A stretch of DNA of 22,241 nucleotides from Lindgomyces ingoldianus (lineage: Eukaryota > Ascomycota > Dothideomycetes > Pleosporales > Lindgomycetaceae). The position numbers were made by a program, and so were the translations under genes. The DNA is taken from the NCBI RefSeq assembly GCF_010093535.1, contig NW_022985181.1, forward strand, positions 405,129 through 427,369, given 5' to 3'. Shown piece by piece: positions 8,531 to 18,907 of the stretch (its first letter is position 1; each line of letters opens with the position of its first letter). The notes under the pieces are model-generated. The model had not been told where the DNA came from, ran no database searches, and was given only the letters and a program-made list of their open reading frames with translations.

Positions 8531-10424
8531 CTACCACGAAGGCGCCATACTAGAAAGCATATCCTCCACCCGCAATTCATCGCGGTAACCAAGAAAATCC
8601 TGATCAATTACGTCCGCAGTCCACCGAATACTATATCGTGCTGAAAAATGTGCCTTAGTATATTCCCAATACTCAGGGTACCAGCCCGCGCACTCCCAAT
8701 CAACTATTCCAGAAATCTTTCCATTCCCATCAACCAGGATATTCCTTAGGTTAAGATCTCCATGCGTGAAAACGATATCATGTTTCACACCATGTGACTT
8801 CGACGCTAGTTTCCGTGCATCTTCGTCCAGTGGAAGGTCTTCAGTCAAGTACTCGTTGAACTGCGTTTCATCTTGGAACCTAAGCTCTCTGCGTTGCGAT
8901 TCGCCAATTCGCCAGTCTAAGATGCCTCCCCCCAGTGCATTGCATATCTGGAAACGCGATCCTGTGTTGTTGGGAATTTGCCGCATCTCAGCTATGTATT
9001 TCTTGAGATCCCGTGCGACGGAATGCAATTGTTCATCGGTCATGGTAGAGATCATTCGCCCAATTATCTCTCCGGGGATTCCAGTCATCAGGAGAAACGA
9101 AGAATCAGAGTATTGAATAGCATCGATTGCTCTTGGCGCAGGGACGTGGGTATACTTTTCAATCAGACGAAGTGATTGGGCTTCCGCTTGATGTTTCGGT
9201 GCCCAATCACTACTTGCCACCCGCAAATACAGATTAAAAGGAAGCCGATAAATCCTATCCGAGCCAGTGCGACCGTAGAGCCTATTTGAAATCCGGGCTA
9301 AGCGCTTGTAGGCAAACGCTCGAAAGAAGGCCGGTGTCTGAACCCAGACATACCGAAAGGCGTCAGGTATAGCTTGAAGGTACCATAGGTTCCAGAAGCT
9401 TTTGTTCGCCGGCGTTTTCATAGCAGCATTCGCGAATTCTCTACTACTCGGCCTATGTAGGGTGTTGGGGTTCCGCTTCATATATTCGAGTACTTCTAGC
9501 CACGCTAAAGCCTCTGCACACCGGTGATGCATTTCCAAAAGTTGCGTATTGGGAAGCGAGGCAAGTCCAACAGCGTTGTTTTCTAACGTTATAAAATGGA
9601 ACGTGTCGACGTGAATAGATGGAATAAAATTCCTCGATTCCACAAAAAACCGAGCCTGACTAATTAGAATGGTAGAAGGGCCAATGAATGGGACCTTACC
9701 GAGTCGCCCGCAGCCACAGAGGAACTGCGCTTAAGAGAAAGCCTCCCGTTTCTGAAATGTTCGAAAATTCGTGTCGACAATAGGACCAACCGATCGGACT
9801 GATCTCGATCAGGAGAAAGAGAATCTTGGCCCATGAGTGATCGCAAATTTTGCAATTGCGACTCCCCTATAAATGCCGCAAATATACTGGAAAGCCTTTC
9901 CTGGGGTGGGGTTAGGGACGTAGGGGACGTAGGGCAGATACACTCACGTTGTTGACCATGTCACTATCACAGAAAAATGAAGGGGACAATACGTAGGCAA
10001 GCAGGAGGCCCCCGTCAAACTGCTTTTCCTTTTCAGCCTTGGAGACACAGCATCGTCCTCCATCTCTTTGCCATATGTTTTGCCTTAGTGTCTCCTTCAA
10101 ATCCGTGCAAACAACAGGGCGTACTGTGGACAAAAGTTAGCGATTTTCAAGTGAAGTTGTTAGCGATGTACCTTTCTTAAGAAGACATATCCAGTCAGCT
10201 AAAAACTCCGACACTGCGACTGTATCTTGTCCAGAGACCTCGTCAAGGAAAAACTGGGATGCAATTTCTCGGTCGACGGCGTGCTGCACAAAGGCACTGA
10301 GAAGTGTTCGTTGAGGGTGTGCAAGCGACTCTGCAATTATAGAAAGCGCCCTGTATTCAGCGCAACTTTTGTTTTGGAAAAAGAGCTGAGAAGCAGATCC
10401 TGAAACATTACAAGGGGAGCCCAT
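8531..10424 (-). CDS. HNH-type domain fused to APH-family kinase (584 aa, four exons)
   Basis: Model: complement(join(8531..9655, 9700..9900, 9948..10123, 10172..10424)). All three introns are 44-48 nt, GT..AG, with CTAAC or CTAAT branch sites; each hits a stop if read through, and all junctions keep frame. The ATG at 10424 has G at -3 and +4. Residues 1-84 are a helical N-terminus. About 92-200 resembles the fungal HNH_2 region: W-Q-R-D-G-G-R-C-C-V at 102-111, then A-Y-V-L-S-P (127-132) where A-H-x-x-P is usual, and I-F-E-H-F (188-192) where I-H-x-x-F is usual. From ~340 comes an APH (PF01636-like) kinase domain: L-P-F-N-L-Y-L-R-V (348-356), E-A-Q-S-L-R-L-I (368-375), the catalytic loop H-G-D-L-N-L-R-N (508-515) and the metal-binding D-W-E (529-531). 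The lobe order and fusion match a known ascomycete architecture; the substrate is unknown. The kinase residues are intact while the nuclease residues look lost. It is not RIP-damaged, and sits alone between transposons. Confidence 0.85.
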
Positions 10425-10458
10425 GGCAGGTGTTGATGTGATGGCAGGTGTTGATGTT
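10423..10458. repeat. 18-bp tandem duplication abutting the HNH-APH start codon
   Basis: ATGGCAGGTGTTGATGTG (10423-10440) is followed directly by a copy differing in its last base (10441-10458), and part of it (TGATGTGATGGC) recurs just beyond. On the minus strand this puts CACCTGCCAT twice in the leader, the inner one overlapping the ATG of the HNH-APH gene. Confidence 0.8.
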
Positions 10459-10620
10459 TGATGTGATGGCGGCGTTAATCGATGAGCTGGCGCGTCTTTG
10501 CAGAACCTGCGCGCTATGCCAAAACAAATCTACCGTTCCTTGGCAGTCAATGCGCACCGTCAGTCAACGCTCGCGCGCGCAATCAAATATTACACTATCT
10601 CTACCGCCAAGTCCTCTCTC
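10459..10620 (-). promoter_or_regulatory. Presumed promoter/leader of the HNH-APH gene
   Basis: This is the last normal-composition DNA before the AT-rich block begins near 10600-10620. It contains a GCGCGCGCG-rich patch near 10570-10580 and a CCAAA word on the plus strand near 10520. No clear TATA box is seen on the minus strand. It is called by position only. The promoter space is at most ~200 bases before mutated transposon DNA. Confidence 0.35.
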
Positions 10621-12310
10621 CTATTAGTCTAGATATAAGCTAGTTATTAATCTAATTAGTAGAAAATTAAATAACTAAAAAGCTTTATTATTCTATGTTT
10701 TTAAGCTTTAAGTAATTATTCTACTTTTTTATATACTTAATCTAGCCTTTTTTTTCCCTATTATAATTAAAGATAATATAGTTAGGGGTGTGAAAATTAC
10801 TTTTACTGCGTAGTTTTTCTCTCTAAATATAATTAGCGCTGCTAAGACCTTCTAAGCAAAGCCTATTGCGGGCAAAAAGAGGGGTTTTAGAGGTGTCTTC
10901 CTAGTTAAGCAAAACAGCAGAGCAACTTTAGGCCTAGCTGCTATTTAAATAAAGGGACTTTAGCTCTAAATCTGCTTTAACTTATTTTAATTTTTTTAAC
11001 TTAAATATTATCTACTTTAATACTTTTACAGCTTAAGTTAACCCTTTTTATTTTACTTTATAGTAATAATAAGTTACAGTAAGCTACTATGTTATAGTAA
11101 GTGTATTTATTTATTCTACATTCTCTACTAACCTCTACTTAGAATTATAAAGGCTTTAAGATTATACTTAATATAGTATTAGACTAACACTAAACGCTTT
11201 TAACTATTTTTTTTCTCTAGGCTATAAAGCTATACTAATTAACTCTAAATTAAAAGAATATTTACATACTATATACTATTCTATAAAAAGTAAGAGCTTA
11301 GAGGCGTTTTATAACTTAGAATAATAAGTTTAGATAAGTTAAATTCTTTTTTATGTAAAATTTTTTTTAGAGGTTTTTAGCCTAATTAAGTCTTTTTATA
11401 AACTTAATAAAGATGCTGTTTTAAAGAAAACTATTCTTTTAAAGACTTTAAACAATTAATTTATTTAGTGTAGTATAAGCTTTACTGCACTTTATTTTAA
11501 TAAATATACATAATTTACTTTAACTTTCTTTTAATTAGGACTTATTACTTTTAACGTGTTTTCTTTTTACTATTATACTATGTTATTTTATTATACTGTT
11601 ACTATATAGACTTATTACCTACTTTCTGCCTAATTTATAATAACTATAGGCCTTTTTTTAACTTCTTTACTAATAAAGTTAGAGCTTTTTATTACTAGTG
11701 CAATAAATATAGTTATGTAGTATGTTACTTTATTATAAATACTATTTTCTTTTGCGCTTATATCTAGTTTTACCTAGGCATGTTAGCTACTTACTAATAT
11801 TAACTTAAATGCATAACTTTTAAAACATGTCTAACCTAGCGCTGCCTCTGTCTAGACCTGCACTTCCCCTGTTTAATTAAGTTAAGGCTAGGGCTAACCT
11901 GCTTAAGCTAGGTGTAACACTATATTAAGTAAAACATTTATACTTAATTATTTATTTTAGATATATTAAGACCTTTTTAAGTTTTTTATGCCCTCCTTTA
12001 CTTCTCTTACGCTATCTGTCTAGATTTACTAATATATATAATTAACCTTTTCTAAGTCTTTTACGCTAACTTCTACTCCCCCTACGCTGTTTATATGTAT
12101 ACAGTGTAATATATAGCTAGCCTTATAAAGACCTATTAAACTCCTACTCTCTCTACACACTCTAGATTAGCCTGCTCTATCTCTGTCTGTGCGTAGAGAT
12201 TAGAAGCAACTTAGGGCTAGTCTTTTATAAAATAATTAAAGAAGTTAGTTACAGCCTTAGAATTTATGTATAAGTTAGAATAAAATGTTATTAGCATTTA
12301 TAGCTGCCTA
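10621..12310. other. AT-rich RIP-type DNA, probably 5' part of a Gypsy relic
   Basis: Stop-dense in all frames with the same TTA/CTA/TAG bias as the other relics. It directly precedes, on the plus strand, readable Gypsy integrase sequence, so the reverse transcriptase and RNase H should lie here, but I could not read any motif of them. A less mutated patch near 11850-11900 has no recognisable content. Confidence 0.45.
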
Positions 12311-13190
12311 GCTATAATTATCTCTAACTAAGATAAGCTATTTACAAGTTAGTTCTAGCAAGTAACTATAAAACACATGCAGAATAAGCATACAATGTCT
12401 ACAGCGTATTATCCCAAGACAGACAGGTAAACTAAGAGGATAAACGCTAAGCTAGAAAAATACTTAAGGAAATACATTTTACTCTAATAGATACACTAGG
12501 TAGAAAAGCTTCTAATAGCCTAATTAGCCTTAAATAGAACAGAATTATTAACTATTGTCACGGTCGGCATGCTCAAGCTACAAGCAAGAGGTAGTGTAAC
12601 TCAACTAGATTAAACTAAGGAGCAGAGGAGCTGCTCTGCGAGTTTAAATATACATGTGTGCCCCCTGCCAATGCGCTACTCGTAGCACTAGCGTGCTACT
12701 CGTTGCGCAAGCGAGGGAGCTGATGCCGCAGAGCATGTGAGGCGGTACACGCCGTCACAACTATAAAGAAAACCCTATAAGTAGCAAACTTTAGCTACAG
12801 ACTATAAATTAGGTTCTCTAAAACGCAGCTACACAACCTAAACATAGCAACTAGGAGAACTAATTATCTCTAAGATCTACACTTAGCATTAGCCTAAAAT
12901 ACAAAAGAAGCTTATAAACAGATAAAAAGATAATCTAAGCAAACATAAACTAACACTCTAGTAATTTAGCTAAGAGACTACATATACCTTAACACTTAGA
13001 ACCTAAGGATACAGAAACCCTCTAAGAAATTAGCTAAAAAACAAATTAGGCTATATAAAGTTCTATACACATAGAAAGACAACTATAACCTAAAACTTCT
13101 AACTTCTATAAAAATACACCTATAGTTTTACGTTTTAAAACTTAAGAAAGCACTAAAAGAGATCCCCTTATCTATATAAAAGTAAAACAA
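12311..13190 (+). pseudogene. Gypsy retrotransposon integrase relic, RIP-mutated, split by a solo LTR
   Basis: On the plus strand a stop-ridden frame reads the integrase core: I-I-S-N-x-D-K-L-F-T-S (about 12318-12350; usual I-I-S-D-R-D), then M-S-T-A-Y-Y-P-K-T-D-R-Q-T (about 12390-12430; usual S-T-A-Y-H-P-Q-T-D-G-Q-T-E), then the helix with K-L-E-K-Y-L-R-K-Y. The frame resumes after the inserted LTR (12556-12759), in register once the LTR and one duplication copy are removed, with V-A-N-F-S-Y-R. The C-terminal part has Y-K-V-L and S-I-K-I-H before L-K-L-K-K-A (about 13045-13165), as in the Gypsy integrase tail. Most changes are G:C to A:T. Non-functional. Confidence 0.85.
12556..12759. mobile_element. 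Solo LTR, 204 bp, 5-bp TSD, inside the Gypsy integrase
   Basis: The ends are TGTCACGG and CCGTCACA, perfect inverted 8-mers of TG..CA type. ACTAT is duplicated at 12551-12555 and 12760-12764. Its composition is normal, unlike the AT-rich host on both sides, so it arrived after, or escaped, the mutation of the host copy. It contains the near-repeat GCGCTACTCGTAGC / GTGCTACTCGTTGC near 12672-12710. It has no sequence match to LTR family A. Confidence 0.92.
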
Positions 13191-13540
13191 CACTAAATTA
13201 AAATATGTAAAGCTATGTAGAGCACTAAAGACATGAGGAACTAGATTAAATTTATTGCTAGAGGAGTCCCTTGTAGGAGTCTATATATATGCGAAATAAG
13301 TAGGTGAGTCTTGGCAACAGACTATGGTGAGATGCATCCGACTACTGTGCGACCATGGTGACGATGCATCTGACTATTGTGACAACGCATCTGACGATTG
13401 TGTGACTACTGCAAACACACACCCCTAGCTTAAAATAAAGCAAATGTATAGGCAGAATAAAAGCTAAACAAAAGATAGACAGATTTGTAAGCAATTTATA
13501 TAGTAAATAGTTAAAGATACGTATGCAGTGCATAGAGAGT
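13191..13540. other. Junction between Gypsy and Copia relics, with 19-bp repeats
   Basis: The AT-rich Gypsy tail gives way at ~13290 to a short unmutated patch. Three 19-base imperfect repeats of the type GATGCATCYGACTAYTGTG lie at 13331-13349, 13363-13381 and 13384-13402. It may be the untranslated end or LTR fragment of one of the two elements; no paired ends were found. The minus frame 13342-13533 is a by-product of these repeats. Confidence 0.5.
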
Positions 13541-15209
13541 TTATAATAAATTACTTATAGGGAGGTTAGTAGAGATGTCCTCTAAGCCTAATTGTTGTAC
13601 AAACTCTTTATGTTTTTGTCTTAGCAGCAACTTAGTGAGACTGTCTGTAGGCATCTAAGCTGTAGGTTTCTAGTTGACATGTAGTCTACTAGTAGAGATC
13701 TCTTGTTATAACCAGCTCTAGTGTATGTTAACATGCTTAAGCTTAGTTTAAAGCTTTAATAGATCTTTTATAACAATTCTAATTGTCTGCTAATTATTGC
13801 ACTAGATAGCAGGGGTATTATTAATTAGAAGCTAAAGTTGTGTGAAGAAAAGCTTCTATTACTCTATATTAGTACTCGCTTGCAAGAAAGCTAGAAGCTC
13901 CGCCTCTATAGTTAATTTAGTAACAGTATGTTGTAAGGTAGCTTTCTAGTATACTGCTAGACTAAAGAGCTTAAATAGATGTCTATAAGAGCTTTAACAA
14001 GTTACTAGATTGTCTGCAAATGCAGTGTCTAATGCACTATAGAACTAGGGCTCTGTATTATAGAATGTGTTGTTTTAAGAGTTTTATAATATTTCTATTA
14101 CAAGATGTTTTATACAGTGTACGTAGCGCTAGCAATGCAGGGCTGCATCTAGGTGCTTTTAACTAGGATTAGTAAGGTAGCGTGCTAGTATTAAATGCGC
14201 ATGCGCGATATCTAGTTGTGTGAATAACGCTATGTAGGCAAGTAAGCCTACTAGCTGTTAATAGAGCTTAGTCCTCTAGTTGTTAGTAGTCTTAGTAGAG
14301 GGCTTTAGAGTTTTACGCAAGAGTATGTTAGGTAGCTGTTTCCTACTCTGCTCTAGATTAAATTTAGCAGTAATTTTATTAATAAAGAAGTTTTAGATTA
14401 GGTAGATAAATTTAGTAGTTTTTATAACTTAAATGCCTAGAAACTATTTTAGTTTACTAAGCTTCCTAATGTTATACGCATGCTAAAGATTATGTTTAAA
14501 CTGCTTAGCAGCCTTAGCATTACTAAGATAGTATAGTAGTATAATGTTATTAATATATACTAGTATAATAAGCTTATTATTAATAAATAAGTAAAAAGCT
14601 ATAAAAATCTTATTAAGTCCTAGCTAATTAAGCAATCTTTTAAGTTTTAAATACTAGAGGTAAAATAATTCTTTAAGTTTATATAAAGCTTATAGTATTT
14701 TAAGGTACTCTTTATATTCTGCTTAAAAACCTTTAGGTGTGCAGCAGAACAGTTGTCTAAGGAGTTTAGCATTAAGGAAGGCGTTAGTAACATTATACTG
14801 TTAAGAGGTTAGCCTAAATGTAGCTATGAGAGCTATTAGAGCTCTAAAGATGCAAGCAGATGCAGTAGCAGCGTAGGTATTGCTCTATTGTTCTTAGAGG
14901 TCTCCTTGTACGCATATTCTAGCCTTAAATTTAGATAGGTAGCTGTCTTTATTAAATTTATATGTGTATACTTATTAAAGTAGTAAGATCTTAGTAGAAG
15001 CAGCTTTTATTATAGATTTACTAACATACTTAAAGCAGCTCTTAGACTAGCATCTGTCTATCTCTGTGCGCATAGCTGCTTAAAATTTAGCTATATGTAG
15101 GTGTTTTACTACATTACAATAGTACTCTAGATAAGAAGGTAGCGAATTATAATAAAAGTGCTCCTTAATAATAGAGCTAGCAAAGGTTGTAAAGTAGGTG
15201 CTGTATTAC

Positions 15210-15500
15210 TGTCAGATTAAAGCACTGTTTCTAGGCTTCCTGAGATGAATGATGGGTTTGGAAATGATGTATGGGATGATGATTGATTGTATTGATTGAT
15301 TGATGTTCTGTGTCTCCTCTGCTCGTGTTGCTCGGCCTTGATTTTCCAGTCCGAGTCCCTCGCGCACTAGCCCTATGCGCGACCAGCTTGCAAAATGCTG
15401 CAATTTGCAGCAACATACTGTTCGAGCTTATTGCTCGTACTATGTAGCAGCTTTCGTCCAGCGTTCCTCCTGTCTTGACAGTAGGTGCGCATATCTAACA
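15210..15500. mobile_element. Solo LTR family A, complete, 291 bp, 5-bp TSD
   Basis: Starts TGTCAGAT and ends ATCTAACA (from ATCTGACA, as the window-start copy shows). ATTAC is duplicated on both sides (15205-15209 and 15501-15505). It contains a GATT-rich tract (~15280-15303), a CGAGC-TTATT-GCTCG hairpin (15422-15436), a CTGTC-TT-GACAG inverted repeat (15470-15481) and two units of a GCAAAATGCT-type 10-mer (15390-15409). Minus-strand frames of 61-63 codons in it are spurious. The host Copia sequence continues on both sides in the same orientation. Confidence 0.95.
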
Positions 15501-16852
15501 ATTACTTTAAGCGCGTAGTGTAGTTATTACTAATAATGTTTAATTTCTTAATGTTAAGAGATTATGCTTTTAGTGTATTATTATAGTTAGAATCTAGTAT
15601 ATATTAAGAATTATGTACAAAGGTAATAGGTAGCTTATGCATAGAGGTAGTAGAGTTATTGTTTAACCTAGCGTTAAATGCTTGTACTGTTTTACATACA
15701 AGTTGCTAAGAGCTTTTATCCTCTTTAAATTATAAAAGTGCTTAAGAAGACTTATAGCTATGCGTAGGTGCAGGTAATTTAGAGCTTTATATAGAGCTAC
15801 CTAGCGTTAGAAGCTAAGCAGGTGTAGTGCTTTTATTACTCTTATAAGTCTACTTTTTAAGCTCTGCTAGTGTGTCTAGTAACTAAAAGAGAGTAAGCTA
15901 ATGCTTAAAAAAAAGTTCTTAGTGTTATTATTAACTTCTAGTATGTTAAGGACTTATATGTATAAAGGATTAATATAATCTTTCTATTTAGTGCCTATGT
16001 AAAACTAATTTATGTTAAAGATAACATTATGTGTTTAAATAACTTAATTGTTTAGTAGTGGCTAAATCCTATAGATGTTAGTTAAGTTATATCTAACTAG
16101 GTAGCCTATTAGAGCTTTAGATTTAAGCTTGTCTGCGTGTTTAAAGTGCTTATTATGTACATATGCGCAGCATTTAATTAGAGCTAGATAAGTAATAGAA
16201 GGTTTCTATTTATATACTAGCTTATACAGTGTGCCCTTATAAAGTGCTCTAACTAGTGCTTAATTAAGTAGGCAGCAGATGCAAAAAGCTTATTAGATAG
16301 TACTTTTAGTAGATTACTCTAGAGACTTAAAGCTTAAGTAATAGTAAGTAATTTTTATCAGTCTATTTTACTTTTCTATATGCGTAGCATAGAATTCTAC
16401 TTTAATGCCTAGATGTTTAGGCTTGCTAAGATTGTTATATCTATGCTTATTATTAGCTCTAATAGTAATAACTAGAAAGCTAAATAAATGTTGTATAGTT
16501 GCTATAAATTAAAGGATAGCTGGCACTAGTACAGCAGATAATTTATAGTAGAGTAGCTGTGTCTTATGCTATTTAGTATACTTATCTACTGCATAAAGTC
16601 TGTATAGGTCTCTATTGTAGCAGCGCTAGCCTATAGGGCAGAGTTAAATAAGGTCTATGCTAATGCAATATAATAGGCGTGTAAAAGCTAATTATAGTAG
16701 TTATTAACTAATCTGCTTTTTAATTTTAGTTTTAATGCAGATTTAATAGTCTTTAAGTGTTAAAGCTTTATTATACTTATGCCTATACTTTTATATTCTA
16801 ATTCTTTGTACAGTTTGCTCTAAATAATTAACTATTTTTATACCTATATAAC

Positions 16853-16876
16853 TTATAAGCTTATAAGCTTATAAGC
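16853..16876. repeat. TTATAAGC tandem repeat (3 units)
   Basis: Three exact copies of the 8-mer TTATAAGC, containing self-complementary TTATAA and AAGCTT words, inside the Copia relic. Probably a local slippage product. Confidence 0.7.
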
Positions 16877-17490
16877 TTCCTTACAGGTAGTAATACTAAA
16901 GCGTTACTTTTTATATAATAAATAATAATAGATTTTTTTAAGCTTAGTAGCTAGAGTAACTAGCTTAAAAAAAAGCTTTAAAGTAAATAGCTAAAAGTAA
17001 AAAGCTTTACTTACTGTATCTTTTTTACATTAATAAGCTAATGTCTATCTTAGTAGTTAAGTTTATAGACAACATTTTCTAAGAATCTTTAGTATAGTGC
17101 GTTTCTACTAGAGTTAAAGTAGGTGTCTAGGGATCTGCATTATGCAAGACCTAGTACATTAGCAAAGAAGCTCTTAACGTATGCAACATGTGTAAGCTTA
17201 ATAGTAGAGAGGCCTGCAGGTGTATTAACCTTTAGATGGACATCTCTCTAGCTAGTAATAGGTAGAGCTTTGCAGCTAGCGTATACAATCTCTCTAAGCG
17301 TTGCGTTGCATTAATAGGTCTAGCTGTATTAAGTGTTGTTGCAGATGTGCGCATTTAAGCTAGAATTTAGTATCTAATAATCAATAAGGCTTAGCACAGT
17401 AATAAATGTGCTAAAGACCTATTATAAAGCATTTAACTATAGAGTTAAGCTAGGGAGCTTACTATTATTAAAATTAATAAGTGTTATTAG

Positions 17491-17780
17491 TGTAACGATT
17501 CTCACGAATCGTTCCATCTCGGGTCGCTTAGAACCTATCCGATGGGTCTCTGTATCGGCCCTGACCCTAACTTGACTCTAACCTCTGCTGTTACCCCTAT
17601 TCCCTTATGTATTTAGTCGCACCTCTCCCCTTAGCTAGCTTAGTAGTTTTCTAATATCCTATGTATAAGGCCTATAGGTGTTATTAGCATTCCTAGGTCT
17701 CTAAGTCCCTACGCACTTCTATATACCTCTAAGTAGATTTATACTGCATTTAGACCTATTGTCTTGCCTACACTATTACA
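17491..17780 (+). mobile_element. Probable LTR (Gypsy-type), boundaries uncertain
   Basis: TGTAACGATTC begins abruptly after AT-rich Copia sequence. The first ~150 bases have normal composition, and the segment can be closed at TATTACA (17774-17780), a mutated version of the expected CGTTACA. The start forms a perfect hairpin: AACGATTC (17494-17501), TCAC loop, GAATCGTT (17506-17513). The flanks ATTAG and TTATA do not match, so it is not a simple solo LTR; it may be the 5' LTR of a longer mutated element running right. A weak plus-strand, gag-like reading at about 18530-18760 would agree with that. Confidence 0.5.
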
Positions 17781-18905
17781 TTATATTAAAAAACTATCTT
17801 TTACTAGTAATAGCTTTATTATAATATTATATTAATTATTTATTTAACTATGTTTAACTTTAAAAAGTGTCTAATTTAGTTTTAGTTATAACATTTTACA
17901 CACGATTATATTAAACTATTTAGTTATTATAAATAAAATTTTAAAAACTTTTTATTAACTAAAGCTTTTAAGTTTAAAACTTTTTATTTTTTATAATTAA
18001 AATTACTTTTAAAAAAGTTATAAAAAGTGTGCTAAAGTAAAAATTTACAAACTACTAATAACTTTTTAAAATTAAAAATAACTACTAATGCTTTACTTTT
18101 AACTACTATTAAATTTAATTATAAAGACTGTAACTTATTCTAACTATAAATAAAGTTAGATGCTTACTTTTAAAACTAAATAACTACTTACTTTAATAGC
18201 TAAACCTTTTTTTTATAAAACTTAAAGCTAAAGACCTACTAAATTTAAAGTTAAACTATAATAATATAGCTTTTAAAAACTAAATTACTTAATTAAAAGT
18301 ATAAATTAACTAGCTAACTAAATTAAAAACTATTAGTTTTAATTAACTTTTACTAACTACTAAATTACTTTTAATAATGCCTTAAATTACTTTTACTAGT
18401 TATATTAATAGTAAAAAATGTTTTTAGCACTTTTAAGCTTTTTTAAAGCTACTTTACTAAATATATACTTAAAATTAAAAACCTTATAAATAGTAAAAAG
18501 CTTATATTTAAATAATAGTAAGCCTTTATTATAGATAGACTTAATATTAATGTAGATTACTATTAGCGTAAGTGTGCACGCATAGCGTTAGTATAGGGAC
18601 ACACTGCTAGTATTACAAAAGAATACCTAGAGCCTAGATACCTAGCTAAATTAGATAACTTTTAGTTTAGAAATATAAAAGAAATAATTAAGCTATTATA
18701 AATATACTTTATTACTAGTAATAAAAAATAAAAGTATAATAAGCATTTTAAATACTAAAAATAAGTAAAAAAAAAGCTTTTTTAGCTATTAAAGCTTACT
18801 TTATTAGTGCTGCTATAAAAAAGTTTATATTAAAAGTAAAATAGTTTTTTTACTTATAAAAAAAATACTACTTAGCTTAAAAGTACTAAACTTAAGTTTT
18901 AAGCA
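17781..18905. other. Strongly AT-rich RIP-type DNA, no gene
   Basis: One of the most AT-rich stretches of the window, with no usable frame. Around 18530-18680 a plus-strand reading gives Y-L-E-P-R-Y-L-A-K-L and charged sequence that could be a decayed retrotransposon gag, but the evidence is weak. It ends at the TA target site of the next Pogo copy. Confidence 0.45.
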
Positions 18906-18907
18906 TA

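Larger units (their letters stand above)
13541..17400 (-). mobile_element. Copia retrotransposon relic (PR-IN-RT-RNase H), RIP-mutated
   Basis: Read on the minus strand from right to left the polyprotein order is Copia. Protease: I-L-N-S-S at 17343-17378, where W-I-L-D-S-G is usual, followed by a segment with A-T-L-R-E-I-V-Y-A. Integrase: about 16000-16560, with A-A-Y-L-I then V-Y-K-x-K-P-S and L-I-G-Y-L-V. Reverse transcriptase: about 14400-15200, with F-K-A-R-I-C-V-x-G-D, N-A-F-L-N, and V-Y-I-N-N (14543-14562) where Y-V-D-D is usual. RNase H and C-terminus: about 13550-13700, ending Q-K-H-K-E-F-V-Q-Q-L-G-L-E-D-I and TAA at 13543-13541. Asp-to-Asn and Trp-to-stop changes fit G-to-A mutation. 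A family A solo LTR (15210-15500) sits inside. Gag is not readable and the element's own LTRs were not found. Confidence 0.88.

Noticed and set aside
8531..9643. A single-exon 370-codon APH gene starting at 9643
   Set aside because: The first codon is GTG, not a fungal start. An intron (9699-9656) joins the frame in phase to upstream exons.
13342..13533. Minus-strand 63-codon frame with a hydrophobic middle and repeated V-R-C-I/V-V-T
   Set aside because: The C-terminal repeats simply translate the 19-bp DNA repeats, and the rest is AT-rich junction DNA.
17491..17780. Treating this as a clean solo LTR
   Set aside because: The flanking pentamers ATTAG and TTATA do not match, and the right end is inferred from a mutated terminus only.
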